Source of the DNA: Mogibacterium sp.
GTDB lineage: Bacteria > Bacillota_A > Clostridia > Peptostreptococcales > Anaerovoracaceae
NCBI GenBank assembly: GCA_017469325.1
Contig: JAFUGO010000071.1
Location: forward strand, 1-6,734
Direction: 5' to 3'
DNA length: 6,734 nt
The translations under genes were made by a program, and so were the position numbers. A model generated the notes under the pieces. The model worked only from the letters and a program-made list of their open reading frames with translations. It did not search any database and was not told where the DNA came from. Shown in pieces: positions 1 to 5,212 of this stretch (position 1 is the stretch's first letter; each line of letters opens with the position of its first letter).

Positions 1-20
1 CTATAAGACAGACAGATGCG

Positions 21-42
21 GTCTAAGAATAGTCTAAGAATA
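21..42. repeat. Two tandem copies of an 11-nt repeat
   Basis: GTCTAAGAATA occurs at 21-31 and again, identically, at 32-42. It lies beyond the DUF1015 terminator in AT-rich non-coding DNA. No function can be assigned, and it may be simple slippage. Confidence 0.6.
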
Positions 43-60
43 AAGGTCATAAAGGGCAAT

Positions 61-97
61 AAAAAGAGGTTGATGCGGATAAAACGCATCAACCTCT
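61..97 (-). terminator. Rho-independent terminator of the DUF1015 gene
   Basis: A perfect 13-bp inverted repeat (65-77 with 85-97) encloses a 7-nt loop. On the minus strand the stem is followed directly by a T run (complement of the A run at 61-65), the usual intrinsic terminator layout. It begins about 20 nt past the DUF1015 stop codon at 118-120, so the gene's transcript should end here. Confidence 0.9.
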
Positions 98-117
98 GTC
101 TTTATGATCTGTACGAT

Positions 118-1428
118 CTATTTTGCGATGTAGCGGGATTCGATGTAGTATCTCTTCTCGTTTGCTTCGCCCATTGAGAATGTCTTGCGCGGAAGAGCTC
201 CGTCTGCAGCTACTGCAGGGAAGAGCATGAACTTATCCATCGGCGGAAGCATGAATCCTGCGTTTCCGTCTCTTACGGACAGCTTCTCAACTGCTGCTGT
301 ACCGTGGATGTAGTCGATGTCGCAGACTTTCTCTTCTTTTACCATGATATCGAGTGCTGCCTGCAGAGCGCCTACCTCGAGTTTGTTCTCAGGGTCCTCG
401 ATAACGATCTTGCCTCTCTGTGCTCCTGTGATATAAGGGATCTCGAAAGCACCTTCAGGAACAGCTGCGTCCGCATCTGCCGGATATGCTTTGCCGTTCA
501 TCTTGTCAAGGTGAGCAACAAGTTTGTCTACGAGCTCCATACCGGACTGACCTTCTTTAGCGAAGATGACTCTGTGGATAGGCTCGAATACGATACCGTC
601 GTCATGGATGTTCTCGATCTCGCAGAGAGCGTATCTTGCAGGGTGTGTCTCGATCTCTTCAGGAGAGAGCGTCTTCTTGATATTCTCCCATGCGGTCTTG
701 GCTGTAGCCAGCGAGTGGTTGCCGTCTCCCATTGCCTGGAAGATAACGTGGCCTGCGCCGTATTTCTCTTCAGCCTTGTCATAGAGAGCGGACAGAGCAT
801 CCTTTGCTCCTTCGAGGTTGGCTTCCTTGATGAATGAACCTGTGATATGTCCGCCGTCCATCATGAGGTCGGTATCATAGATGACATCTCTTGGCTGGTC
901 AACGAGAGGTTCGATGACAGTCTTGTCAGGGTCGTCGATCAGGATGAGGATATGAGGCATCTCTATAGGAGCGTCTCCTCTGATACGAAGGCGAGGAGGG
1001 ATACGTTCAACTACAGTGCCCTCGGTAGCTCTTGTGAGCGAGTTTGAGCCTTTGCTGAAATCGTAAGCTTCAAGGTCTGTAGCGATGACCAGACCGAGAC
1101 GCGAACGTCCTTCTGCTGTTCTCTTGATGAGCATGCAGCCAGGCTCCATTGTCCTCAGTGTGCCGTCAGCAAGGTATTTGCCCATTGCAGCACGGATCTC
1201 CTTGATCCTTTCTGCTTCACCCGGCTTATCGAGATAAAGCTCAGGAAGCATGAGCCTGAGAGTCGAAGGGGCATCGCCTACGATCTCTTCTACCTTTTCC
1301 CAGTATTCAGGCTCGGATGTGAACTGGTCACAGGCAACTACAGCCCATTTGAAATAGTCTGTGCCTTCTTTCGGCAGCATGATCTCAGGGATGTGCAGCC
1401 CGAATTTGCTCCAATCATATTTTGACAT
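118..1428 (-). CDS. DUF1015 family protein
   Basis: This encodes a 436-residue soluble protein that I recognise as a full-length DUF1015 member, a family with no settled biochemical function. Landmarks are an N-terminal segment ending in WAVVACDQFTSEPEYW (29-43), a basic stretch TRATEGTVVERIPPRLRIR (132-150), MDGGHITGSF (190-199), the family's GDGNHS motif (234-239), EPIHR (282-286), and a C-terminal PRKTFSMGEANEKRYYIE (413-430). There is no signal peptide or membrane segment. The frame stays open upstream to 1476, but the start chosen here is the ATG at 1428 because GGAGG at 1440-1436 sits 7 nt before it; the 16 extra residues upstream have no such site. In other Firmicutes I recall DUF1015 genes near serine biosynthesis genes, but that context is absent here and no role follows from it. 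The gene is divergent from the aminotransferase, ends in TAG and is followed by a strong terminator. Confidence 0.93.
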   Translation of the reverse strand: MSKYDWSKFGLHIPEIMLPKEGTDYFKWAVVACDQFTSEPEYWEKVEEIVGDAPSTLRLMLPELYLDKPGEAERIKEIRAAMGKYLADGTLRTMEPGCMLIKRTAEGRSRLGLVIATDLEAYDFSKGSNSLTRATEGTVVERIPPRLRIRGDAPIEMPHILILIDDPDKTVIEPLVDQPRDVIYDTDLMMDGGHITGSFIKEANLEGAKDALSALYDKAEEKYGAGHVIFQAMGDGNHSLATAKTAWENIKKTLSPEEIETHPARYALCEIENIHDDGIVFEPIHRVIFAKEGQSGMELVDKLVAHLDKMNGKAYPADADAAVPEGAFEIPYITGAQRGKIVIEDPENKLEVGALQAALDIMVKEEKVCDIDYIHGTAAVEKLSVRDGNAGFMLPPMDKFMLFPAVAADGALPRKTFSMGEANEKRYYIESRYIAK

Positions 1429-1435
1429 TTGAATT

Positions 1436-1440
1436 CCTCC
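1436..1440 (-). promoter_or_regulatory. Ribosome binding site fixing the DUF1015 start
   Basis: The minus strand reads GGAGG, then 7 nt, then ATG at 1428. This favours the 436-residue product over a 452-residue form starting at 1476. Confidence 0.85.
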
Positions 1441-1508
1441 GGTTAATACGAAACAATAGGGTAAACTGTTTTTCACAGCAAAATAATAAAGCCTTATTTG
1501 CTATATTA

Positions 1509-1537
1509 ATTATCGGATAAATGGGGATATATTGCAA
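1509..1537 (-). promoter_or_regulatory. Candidate sigma-A promoter for the DUF1015 gene
   Basis: On the minus strand TTGCAA (1537-1532) is followed after exactly 17 nt by GATAAT (1514-1509), 4/6 and 5/6 matches to the -35 and -10 consensus. Transcription would begin near 1502, giving a leader of about 75 nt. The surrounding DNA is very AT-rich, so a chance match is possible. Confidence 0.5.
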
Positions 1538-1546
1538 GAATATATG

Positions 1547-1555
1547 TGATACAAT
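1547..1555 (+). promoter_or_regulatory. Candidate extended -10 promoter for the aminotransferase
   Basis: TGATACAAT fits the extended -10 pattern TGnTATAAT with one mismatch. No good -35 box lies 17 nt upstream, which an extended -10 can tolerate. The predicted start near 1562 would leave a leader of about 57 nt. It lies beside the opposing DUF1015 promoter candidate, so the two genes may share this control region. Confidence 0.35.
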
Positions 1556-1605
1556 TACGTTAACAAAACGGCTTGACGCGGCCTGTAATACGCGTTGATT
1601 TACGC

Positions 1606-1612
1606 AGGAGGT
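1606..1612 (+). promoter_or_regulatory. Ribosome binding site fixing the aminotransferase start
   Basis: AGGAGGT followed by 6 nt and ATG at 1619 is a near-perfect Shine-Dalgarno site. It lies inside an in-frame extension beginning with TTG at 1595, which is therefore rejected as the start. Confidence 0.9.
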
Positions 1613-1618
1613 AATTAC

Positions 1619-2815
1619 ATGATTTCCAAAGCTATGGAACCCTTCCTTGCGGGCAGCTCTCAGATCAGAGCGATGTTCGAGGAAGGCAAAAGAATGGCAA
1701 AGATATACGGAGCCGAGAACATCTATGACTTCAGTATCGGCAATCCGGGACTCAAGCCGCCGAAAGAAGTATTTGACGCAATTGATGAGATCAACCATGA
1801 TCTGGATCCGCTCTTCGTTCACGGTTATCCTTCAAATGCCGGCTATGAATCCACAAGGAAGGCGATAGCCGATGACCTCAACGAGAGGGCAGGCGGAGAC
1901 TTCTTCGATGTGGATCACATAATAATGTCGTGCGGCGCGGCCTATTCGATCAATATGATCAACAAGTGCATATTTGATCCCGGCGATAAGCTGGTCGTGT
2001 TCGCTCCTTATTTTGTGGAATACGGCAACTGGGCGGCTAACTGGGGCGCCGGTATCATAGAGATCCCTGCAAATGCTGATCTCGCATTTGACCAGGATGC
2101 CGATGCCCTGAGAGAGGCTCTTGTTCCTGAGGTAAAGGCTGTAATGCTCAACAACCCTAACAACCCTACAGGCAAGATCTACTCAAGAGAAGCACTCGAC
2201 AAAATGGCCGATGTGCTCAGAGAAGCAGAAGAAAAGTTCGGACACACGATCTACCTCATCTGCGATGAACCTTACAGAGAACTCGTATATGACGGATCGG
2301 ACGTACCTTTCCCGGGCGACTACTACGCGGATTCACTGATCGCATACTCCTGGTCAAAATCGCTGTCGATGCCGGGAGACCGTATCGGCTATGTGGCGGT
2401 TCCGAAATGTGCGGAAGGTCATGAAGAACTCTCCACTGCTCTTGTCGTAGCCTGCAGGGTGCTCGGTGGCACGAATGCTCCGACCATACAGGAGCTTATC
2501 GTCGAAAGATGCCTGAAGGCCAGGTCCGACCTCGATTACTACAAGCAGAACGCCAAAGACCTGTATGAGATCGTAACGGGCGCAGGCCTCGAGGCTCTTT
2601 ATCCTCAGGGCGCATTCTATATGTGGATCAAGTCGCCTGTGGCTGATGAGTATGACTTCGTAGCAGCCGCAAAAGAGGAGAGGATACTTATCACTCCGGG
2701 AAGCGCGTTCCACGGCCCGGGCTGGGTAAGAGCTTCATTCTGCGGCAAGAATGATATGATCCTTAGATCCCGTAACTCCTGGAACAATTTAGGTAAACGC
2801 TTCGGACTGATATAA
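1619..2815 (+). CDS. Class I/II PLP-dependent aminotransferase (AspC-like)
   Basis: This is a 398-residue fold-type I aminotransferase, a cytoplasmic enzyme moving an amino group from an amino acid to a 2-oxo acid through pyridoxal phosphate. It has the family order: an N-terminal MEPFLAGSSQIRAMFEEGK (6-24), DFSIGNPG (37-44), HGYPSNAGYESTRKAIA (68-84), SCGAAYSINM (104-113) at the cofactor phosphate site, NNPNNPTGK (178-186), the aspartate of CDEPYRE (D216) that would pair with the pyridine nitrogen, the Schiff-base lysine in YSWSKSLSMPGDRIGY (K247) with R255, and the substrate-carboxylate arginine in GWVRASFCG (R371). Length and ends are normal, so the gene looks intact. The amino donor cannot be read from the sequence; the closest proteins I recall are aspartate/aromatic-type aminotransferases of clostridia. 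It is monocistronic, divergent from the DUF1015 gene and convergent with the butyrate kinase gene. It ends in TAA; the first strong downstream terminator is the hairpin at 3005. Confidence 0.95.
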   Translation: MISKAMEPFLAGSSQIRAMFEEGKRMAKIYGAENIYDFSIGNPGLKPPKEVFDAIDEINHDLDPLFVHGYPSNAGYESTRKAIADDLNERAGGDFFDVDHIIMSCGAAYSINMINKCIFDPGDKLVVFAPYFVEYGNWAANWGAGIIEIPANADLAFDQDADALREALVPEVKAVMLNNPNNPTGKIYSREALDKMADVLREAEEKFGHTIYLICDEPYRELVYDGSDVPFPGDYYADSLIAYSWSKSLSMPGDRIGYVAVPKCAEGHEELSTALVVACRVLGGTNAPTIQELIVERCLKARSDLDYYKQNAKDLYEIVTGAGLEALYPQGAFYMWIKSPVADEYDFVAAAKEERILITPGSAFHGPGWVRASFCGKNDMILRSRNSWNNLGKRFGLI

Positions 2816-2826
2816 CAGTATCGATT

Positions 2827-2854
2827 ACATACTGACGTTTACATATTGACGTTC
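2827..2854. repeat. Two tandem copies of a 14-nt repeat
   Basis: ACATACTGACGTTT (2827-2840) is followed at once by ACATATTGACGTTC (2841-2854), 12 of 14 identical. It lies just past the aminotransferase stop and differs in sequence from the array that follows. Confidence 0.65.
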
Positions 2855-2874
2855 TCGGGAGCTGGATTTTCTGA

Positions 2875-2999
2875 GCAAAAGAATAATCTACGCAGAAGGG
2901 TAATATCTACGCAAAAGAGTAATCTATGCAAAAGGGTAATATCTACGCAAAAGAGTAATCTACGCAGAAGGGTAATATCTACGCAAAAGAATAATCTAA
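2875..2999. repeat. 36-nt tandem repeat array, 3.5 copies
   Basis: Alternating 17-nt (GCAAAAGAGTAATCTAC) and 19-nt (GCAGAAGGGTAATATCTAC) subunits begin at 2875, 2892, 2911, 2928, 2947, 2964 and 2983, giving three full 36-nt periods and a final half. Copies differ at only a few positions. The array runs to within 3 nt of the module starting at 3002. Because 36 is divisible by three, the plus strand can be read as a 12-residue periodic peptide, but no start or ribosome binding site supports translation. I see no strong pairing within a unit. The array is placed like the 26-nt array before H4 but is unrelated to it in sequence. Confidence 0.9.
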
Positions 3000-3004
3000 G
3001 CGGT

Positions 3005-3055
3005 AAAGTCACGTGTTTTAGCCGAAAAAAGCAAAAACACGTGACTTTTGTTTTT
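3005..3055 (+). terminator. Hairpin H1 (module A, left): terminator-like, arm word GTCACGTGT
   Basis: A perfect 15-bp stem (3005-3019 with 3034-3048) with a 14-nt A-rich loop is followed on the plus strand by a T-rich tail, TTGTTTTTG. It can terminate transcripts from the aminotransferase or the 36-nt array. It opens GGTAAAGTCA and its loop contains GCAAAAA, both shared with H4; the inner arm differs from H4, and both arms have changed together so that pairing is kept. Confidence 0.85.
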
Positions 3056-3060
3056 GTTAT

Positions 3061-3150
3061 GTAAACAAAACTTTACATAAAGAGGGGTGCAGAAGATTGT
3101 TCGTAAAGAATACTTTACATAAACTGCAAATAATGTAAAGAAATCTTTAC
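3061..3150. repeat. Three phased 16-bp palindromes (module A)
   Basis: The sites are GTAAACAAAACTTTAC (3061), GTAAAGAATACTTTAC (3103) and GTAAAGAAATCTTTAC (3135). The starts are 42 and 32 bp apart, close to four and three helical turns, so all three would lie on one face of the DNA. The first and third extend to ATGTAAA/TTTACAT arms. They look like binding sites for a dimeric protein, but no regulator gene is in the window and no clear promoter overlaps them. The same triplet with the same spacing recurs at 3786-3875. Confidence 0.85.
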
Positions 3151-3171
3151 ATGTCGTATATGTGTTAATAA

Positions 3172-3218
3172 AAATGTCACGTGTATTGGCAATTATCCGG
3201 TTGTCACACGTGACATTT
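3172..3218. terminator. Hairpin H2 (module A, right): arm word GTCACGTGT
   Basis: A perfect 13-bp stem (3172-3184 with 3206-3218) encloses a 21-nt loop. T-rich DNA follows on both strands: GTTTTTC on the plus strand, and TTTTTATTAAC on the minus strand. It could act as a bidirectional terminator. Its opening AAAATGTCA and loop pieces such as TTAT and GGT match H5. Its inner arm matches that of H1, so arms of H1 and H2 could also pair with each other across the palindromes. Confidence 0.75.
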
Positions 3219-3245
3219 GTTTTTCGATCGCTGCCAATAAGAATA

Positions 3246-3284
3246 GTCATGCTTTTTTGCATCTAACATTTCGATAAGCATGAC
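3246..3284. repeat. Hairpin H3: arm word GTCATGCTT, inverted relative of H5
   Basis: A 9-bp stem GTCATGCTT/AAGCATGAC (3246-3254 with 3276-3284) encloses 21 nt. It carries the word found in H4 and H5, although it sits next to module A. Its right side CGATAAGCATGACA (3272-3285) is identical to the minus strand of H5 at 3924-3911, so H3 and H5 form inverted ends around 708 bp. Confidence 0.75.
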
Positions 3285-3381
3285 ACCTGTCAACCTGCCA
3301 GCTACTGCAGTTTGCCTATCAAAGAGAGCCCGTGAATAAAAGCAAATGCATGCAGCTGCTTGCCCGAAGGCTATCATAGCA

Positions 3382-3424
3382 CGCACGAGAGCACCGCACA
3401 TCACGAGTATCAATATCTCGTGCG
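3382..3424. other. Hairpin with two mutually exclusive left arms
   Basis: CGCACGAGA (3382-3390) pairs over 9 bp with TCTCGTGCG (3416-3424). A second CACGAG (3402-3407) can pair over 6 bp with the same CTCGTG (3417-3422), and only one pairing can form at a time. This is suggestive of a switch or of a local duplication, but no conservation data are available. Confidence 0.45.
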
Positions 3425-3502
3425 CGCTCATAACCGCATCACCATTAACCGCAGCATGCTATTACCGATACACATACCGGTCGTGCTCCTGTGCACTCCC
3501 GG

Positions 3503-3590
3503 GGTCTGCTTAGCCGATCGCCACGCTCTACTGCTGGCGCCAGGGCTCAATAGATGCCCGTCGCCAGCGCTGCGGCTCTCGGAGCAGACC
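3503..3590. ncRNA. Candidate structured RNA or DNA: nested long stem-loop
   Basis: Four helices nest in 88 nt: GGTCTGCT (3503-3510) with AGCAGACC (3583-3590), AGCCG (3512-3516) with CGGCT (3573-3577), GCTGGCG (3533-3539) with CGCCAGC (3562-3568), and GGGC (3543-3546) with GCCC (3556-3559) around a 9-nt loop. That is 24 pairs, mostly G-C, in a region clearly richer in GC than its AT-rich flanks. It does not match 6S, SRP, tmRNA, RNase P or tRNA as I know them. The fold works on either strand, and no promoter was found to show that it is transcribed. Confidence 0.4.
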
Positions 3591-3655
3591 GCTTATTTAC
3601 CTAATGGATACTTACACCACAATATGGACTTAACCTTTCGATCCGGGATCGGTAG

Positions 3656-3717
3656 GGAAGCAGATGCCAGAATCACGGCAAGGAAGCAGATACCAGAAGC
3701 ACAGCAGGAAAGCAGAT
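3656..3717. repeat. 26-nt tandem repeat array, about 2.4 copies
   Basis: Units begin GGAAGCAGAT at 3656 (26 nt) and 3682 (25 nt), with a partial unit GGAAAGCAGAT at 3707. Full units share GGAAGCAGATRCCAGAA followed by a variable CAC-containing end. The array ends 9 nt before the module starting at 3727, the position the unrelated 36-nt array holds before module A. Confidence 0.8.
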
Positions 3718-3729
3718 AATTAAAGTGGT

Positions 3730-3780
3730 AAAGTCATGCTTTATGGAGCAAAAACAGCAAAAAAGCATGACTTTTTATTT
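3730..3780 (+). terminator. Hairpin H4 (module B, left): terminator-like, arm word GTCATGCTT
   Basis: A perfect 13-bp stem (3730-3742 with 3762-3774) with a 19-nt A-rich loop is followed on the plus strand by a T-rich tail (CTTTTTATTT). It shares GGTAAAGTCA, the loop GCAAAAA and the closing TGACTTTT with H1. The inner arm is changed from CACGTG to CATGCTT on the left and compensated on the right. Confidence 0.85.
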
Positions 3781-3785
3781 GCGAT

Positions 3786-3875
3786 GTAAATTATACTTTA
3801 CGTCGGATGGTGGATCAAATCGCAAATGTAAAGAAAACTTTACGCTTATAACAAATGATGTAAAATATACTTTAC
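3786..3875. repeat. Three phased 16-bp palindromes (module B)
   Basis: The sites are GTAAATTATACTTTAC (3786), GTAAAGAAAACTTTAC (3828) and GTAAAATATACTTTAC (3860). Spacings are again 42 and 32 bp, and each site lies exactly 725 bp from its counterpart in module A. Over all six sites GTAAA and CTTTAC are invariant, whereas the sixth base is G in only three. The interval between the first two sites agrees with module A at about 6 of 26 positions, roughly chance level, so the sites and spacing have been kept while the spacers have not. Confidence 0.85.
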
Positions 3876-3908
3876 GTTATCCATGAGCTTGCCATTCCTT
3901 CAAATGAA

Positions 3909-3953
3909 AATGTCATGCTTATCGGCCGTTATTTGGTCAATAAGCATGACATT
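3909..3953 (-). terminator. Hairpin H5 (module B, right): likely butyrate kinase terminator
   Basis: A perfect 14-bp stem (3909-3922 with 3940-3953) encloses a 17-nt loop. On the minus strand it is followed by TTCATTTG and lies 100 nt past the kinase stop codon, with no better terminator in between. It therefore probably ends that transcript, although the T run is interrupted. It is also the right boundary hairpin of module B, matching H2 in its opening AAAATGTCA and in parts of the loop. Confidence 0.65.
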
Positions 3954-4053
3954 GGGTTATTGTAATAAGCTTTTTGCAACGGCTGACGTTCTTAGGGGAA
4001 ACAGCCGCCGGATGATAATAATACCATCGAATGATCAGCTAAAGGGTGTAGAC

Positions 4054-5199
4054 CTAGCGATCAGGAGCTGTATATGGTTCTACGCCAGGGTAGATGCGGA
4101 TGCGGTCTTTGGCAGTCCTTGCGATCTCGCCGAAGTCCTGAAGTTCTTCTTCTCCGCGGAGAACTCTGAGGCATCCTGCCGCAAGAGCTTCCATCTCGTA
4201 TTCGCCAGGCATGATCTCGACAGGGCAGATGAATTCGACGTGCTCCTTGATGTACTCGGAGACATATTTTGAATATGAGATGCCGCCTGTGAGAATGATG
4301 CGGTCTACCTTTCCGCAGACTGTCGCCGCAAGTTTGGCGATATCTTTTGCAACATTGAGAGCCATTGCTTCGTAGACGATCTTGGCATAGCCGTCGCCTT
4401 CGTCTATCATCTTCTCTACATCACGGGCATCGGCCGTGCCGAGATGAGCGATAAGGCCGCCCTTGCCGTGGAAGAGCTTCATGGCTTCCTTGTATGTGTA
4501 CTTTCCGCTGTAGCAGAGGTCTACGAGGCCTTTGGCTCCGACACCGCCGCCGCGCTCAGGGGTGAAGTTTCCTTCATCATCGTTGACGCTGTCGATATTG
4601 ACGCCGTCCTTGTAAAGACGGATAGCGCTTCCGCCGCCGAGATGGGCAACGATGAATGTGCATTCCTCAAACTTCTTACCCAGTTTTTCCTCTGCGCACT
4701 TGATAGCCATAGCGCGGGTATTCAGTGTGTGACCTACGGTAAAGTGAGGAAGCTCAGGGACTCCGCTTACTCTGCAGAGAGGGATCTTCTCGTCTGTGCC
4801 GATCGCGTCATAGATGCATACAGGGATACCTTTATCTTTGTTGAGGTCGAAGGCGATCATGCTTCCGATGAGCGATGGATGCTTGGCCATGTCTTCAGGC
4901 CTTGTGAGGTAATCAATCATTGCCTGGTCGATGCCGATCGCGCCGTGAGGGCAGGCTATGATGTTGCCTCCGCGTGAAACAGCTGCAGTGAGCGAGTCAA
5001 CAGGGACTCCGTTCTTTTCAAGAGACTCGAAGATCTTGTCTCTTCTGAACTCAAACTGTTCTGTCACGTCGCCGAATGGTGCGAGCTCTTCTGTGGCATG
5101 TCTGATAGTGTCGTTGAACAGTTCTTTGTCATCGTCATAGACCGCGATCTTGCTTGAAGTCGATCCGAGATTCATGACAAGGATTCTTTCTTTACCCAT
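4054..5199 (-). CDS. buk: Butyrate kinase family protein (acetokinase superfamily)
   Basis: This 381-residue cytoplasmic enzyme belongs to the ASKHA butyrate kinase family. Members interconvert an acyl phosphate plus ADP with a short-chain fatty acid plus ATP, the ATP-yielding last step of butyrate or branched-chain acid formation. Visible motifs are the phosphate-1 loop NLGSTSSKIAV (10-20, usually NPGSTSTK), FRHA/QFEFRRD-type segments (32-54), SRGG (76-79, usually GRGG), the segment ending GTDE (134-137), RVSG (143-146), HTLNTRA (157-163), HLGGGSA (186-192), SPER-like TPERGGGVGAKGLVDLC (213-229), and LTGGISYS (303-310). The region after SRGG departs from the classic GGLL-P-GTY-VN pattern, so the substrate is less certain than the family. 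A charged tail follows LRVLRGEEE. The start is the ATG at 5199, with AAGGAG 7 nt upstream. No phosphotransbutyrylase gene is adjacent. The gene ends in TAG, with a second in-frame TAG 15 nt later. Confidence 0.88.
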   Translation of the reverse strand: MGKERILVMNLGSTSSKIAVYDDDKELFNDTIRHATEELAPFGDVTEQFEFRRDKIFESLEKNGVPVDSLTAAVSRGGNIIACPHGAIGIDQAMIDYLTRPEDMAKHPSLIGSMIAFDLNKDKGIPVCIYDAIGTDEKIPLCRVSGVPELPHFTVGHTLNTRAMAIKCAEEKLGKKFEECTFIVAHLGGGSAIRLYKDGVNIDSVNDDEGNFTPERGGGVGAKGLVDLCYSGKYTYKEAMKLFHGKGGLIAHLGTADARDVEKMIDEGDGYAKIVYEAMALNVAKDIAKLAATVCGKVDRIILTGGISYSKYVSEYIKEHVEFICPVEIMPGEYEMEALAAGCLRVLRGEEELQDFGEIARTAKDRIRIYPGVEPYTAPDR

Positions 5200-5206
5200 A
5201 TACCTT

Positions 5207-5212
5207 CTCCTT
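5207..5212 (-). promoter_or_regulatory. Ribosome binding site of the butyrate kinase gene
   Basis: The minus strand reads AAGGAG, 7 nt, then ATG at 5199. I found no convincing -35/-10 pair in the AT-rich stretch 5215-5300; because a terminator separates this gene from the permease, it should have its own promoter there. Confidence 0.8.

Larger units (their letters stand above)
2816..4053. other. 1.24-kb convergent intergenic block with a duplicated repeat-hairpin-palindrome module
   Basis: No reading frame here has a convincing start, ribosome binding site or protein-like composition. The block holds, in order: a 14-nt repeat pair (2827-2854), a 36-nt tandem array (2875-2999), hairpin H1 (3005-3048), three palindromes (3061-3150), H2 (3172-3218), H3 (3246-3284), a GC-richer foldable stretch (3285-3650), a 26-nt tandem array (3656-3717), H4 (3730-3774), three palindromes (3786-3875) and H5 (3909-3953). 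Array, hairpin, three palindromes and hairpin therefore occur twice in direct orientation. The last 100 bases before the kinase gene show only a weak 6-bp inverted repeat (3980-3985 with 4002-4007). Confidence 0.85.

Noticed and set aside
304..837. Plus-strand frame of 177 residues opposite the DUF1015 gene
   Set aside because: It is a shadow of a well-supported gene on the other strand. The same holds for the long plus-strand frames at 4444-4977 and 5887-6468.
2875..2999. CRISPR array
   Set aside because: The units are directly contiguous with no unique spacers, and there are no cas genes.
3008..3016. CACGTG core in the module A hairpins as a ParB parS site
   Set aside because: parS is TGTTTCACGTGAAACA. 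Here the flanks are AAAGT and TTTT, so the outer half-sites do not match, and the core is explained by hairpin arm pairing.
2875..3055. Complete type III toxin-antitoxin locus
   Set aside because: The repeat length and terminator are reminiscent, but no toxin reading frame follows and the repeat units show no obvious pseudoknot-forming pairing.
2846..3064. 72-residue plus-strand frame with a 12-residue periodic repeat (VISTQKSNLRRR type)
   Set aside because: The periodicity is a by-product of the 36-nt DNA repeat. There is no ribosome binding site, and the frame runs through the H1 terminator hairpin.
3204..3431. 75-residue minus-strand frame with a hydrophobic beginning (ILILVMCGALVRAMIAFGQAA)
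   Set aside because: No clear ribosome binding site, and it overlaps H2, H3 and the foldable hairpin at 3382-3424. The hydrophobic run is short and unsupported by any neighbour.
3360..3719. 119-residue plus-strand frame across the central stretch
   Set aside because: It starts with TTG without a ribosome binding site, has no protein-like pattern and covers the nested stem-loop and the 26-nt array.
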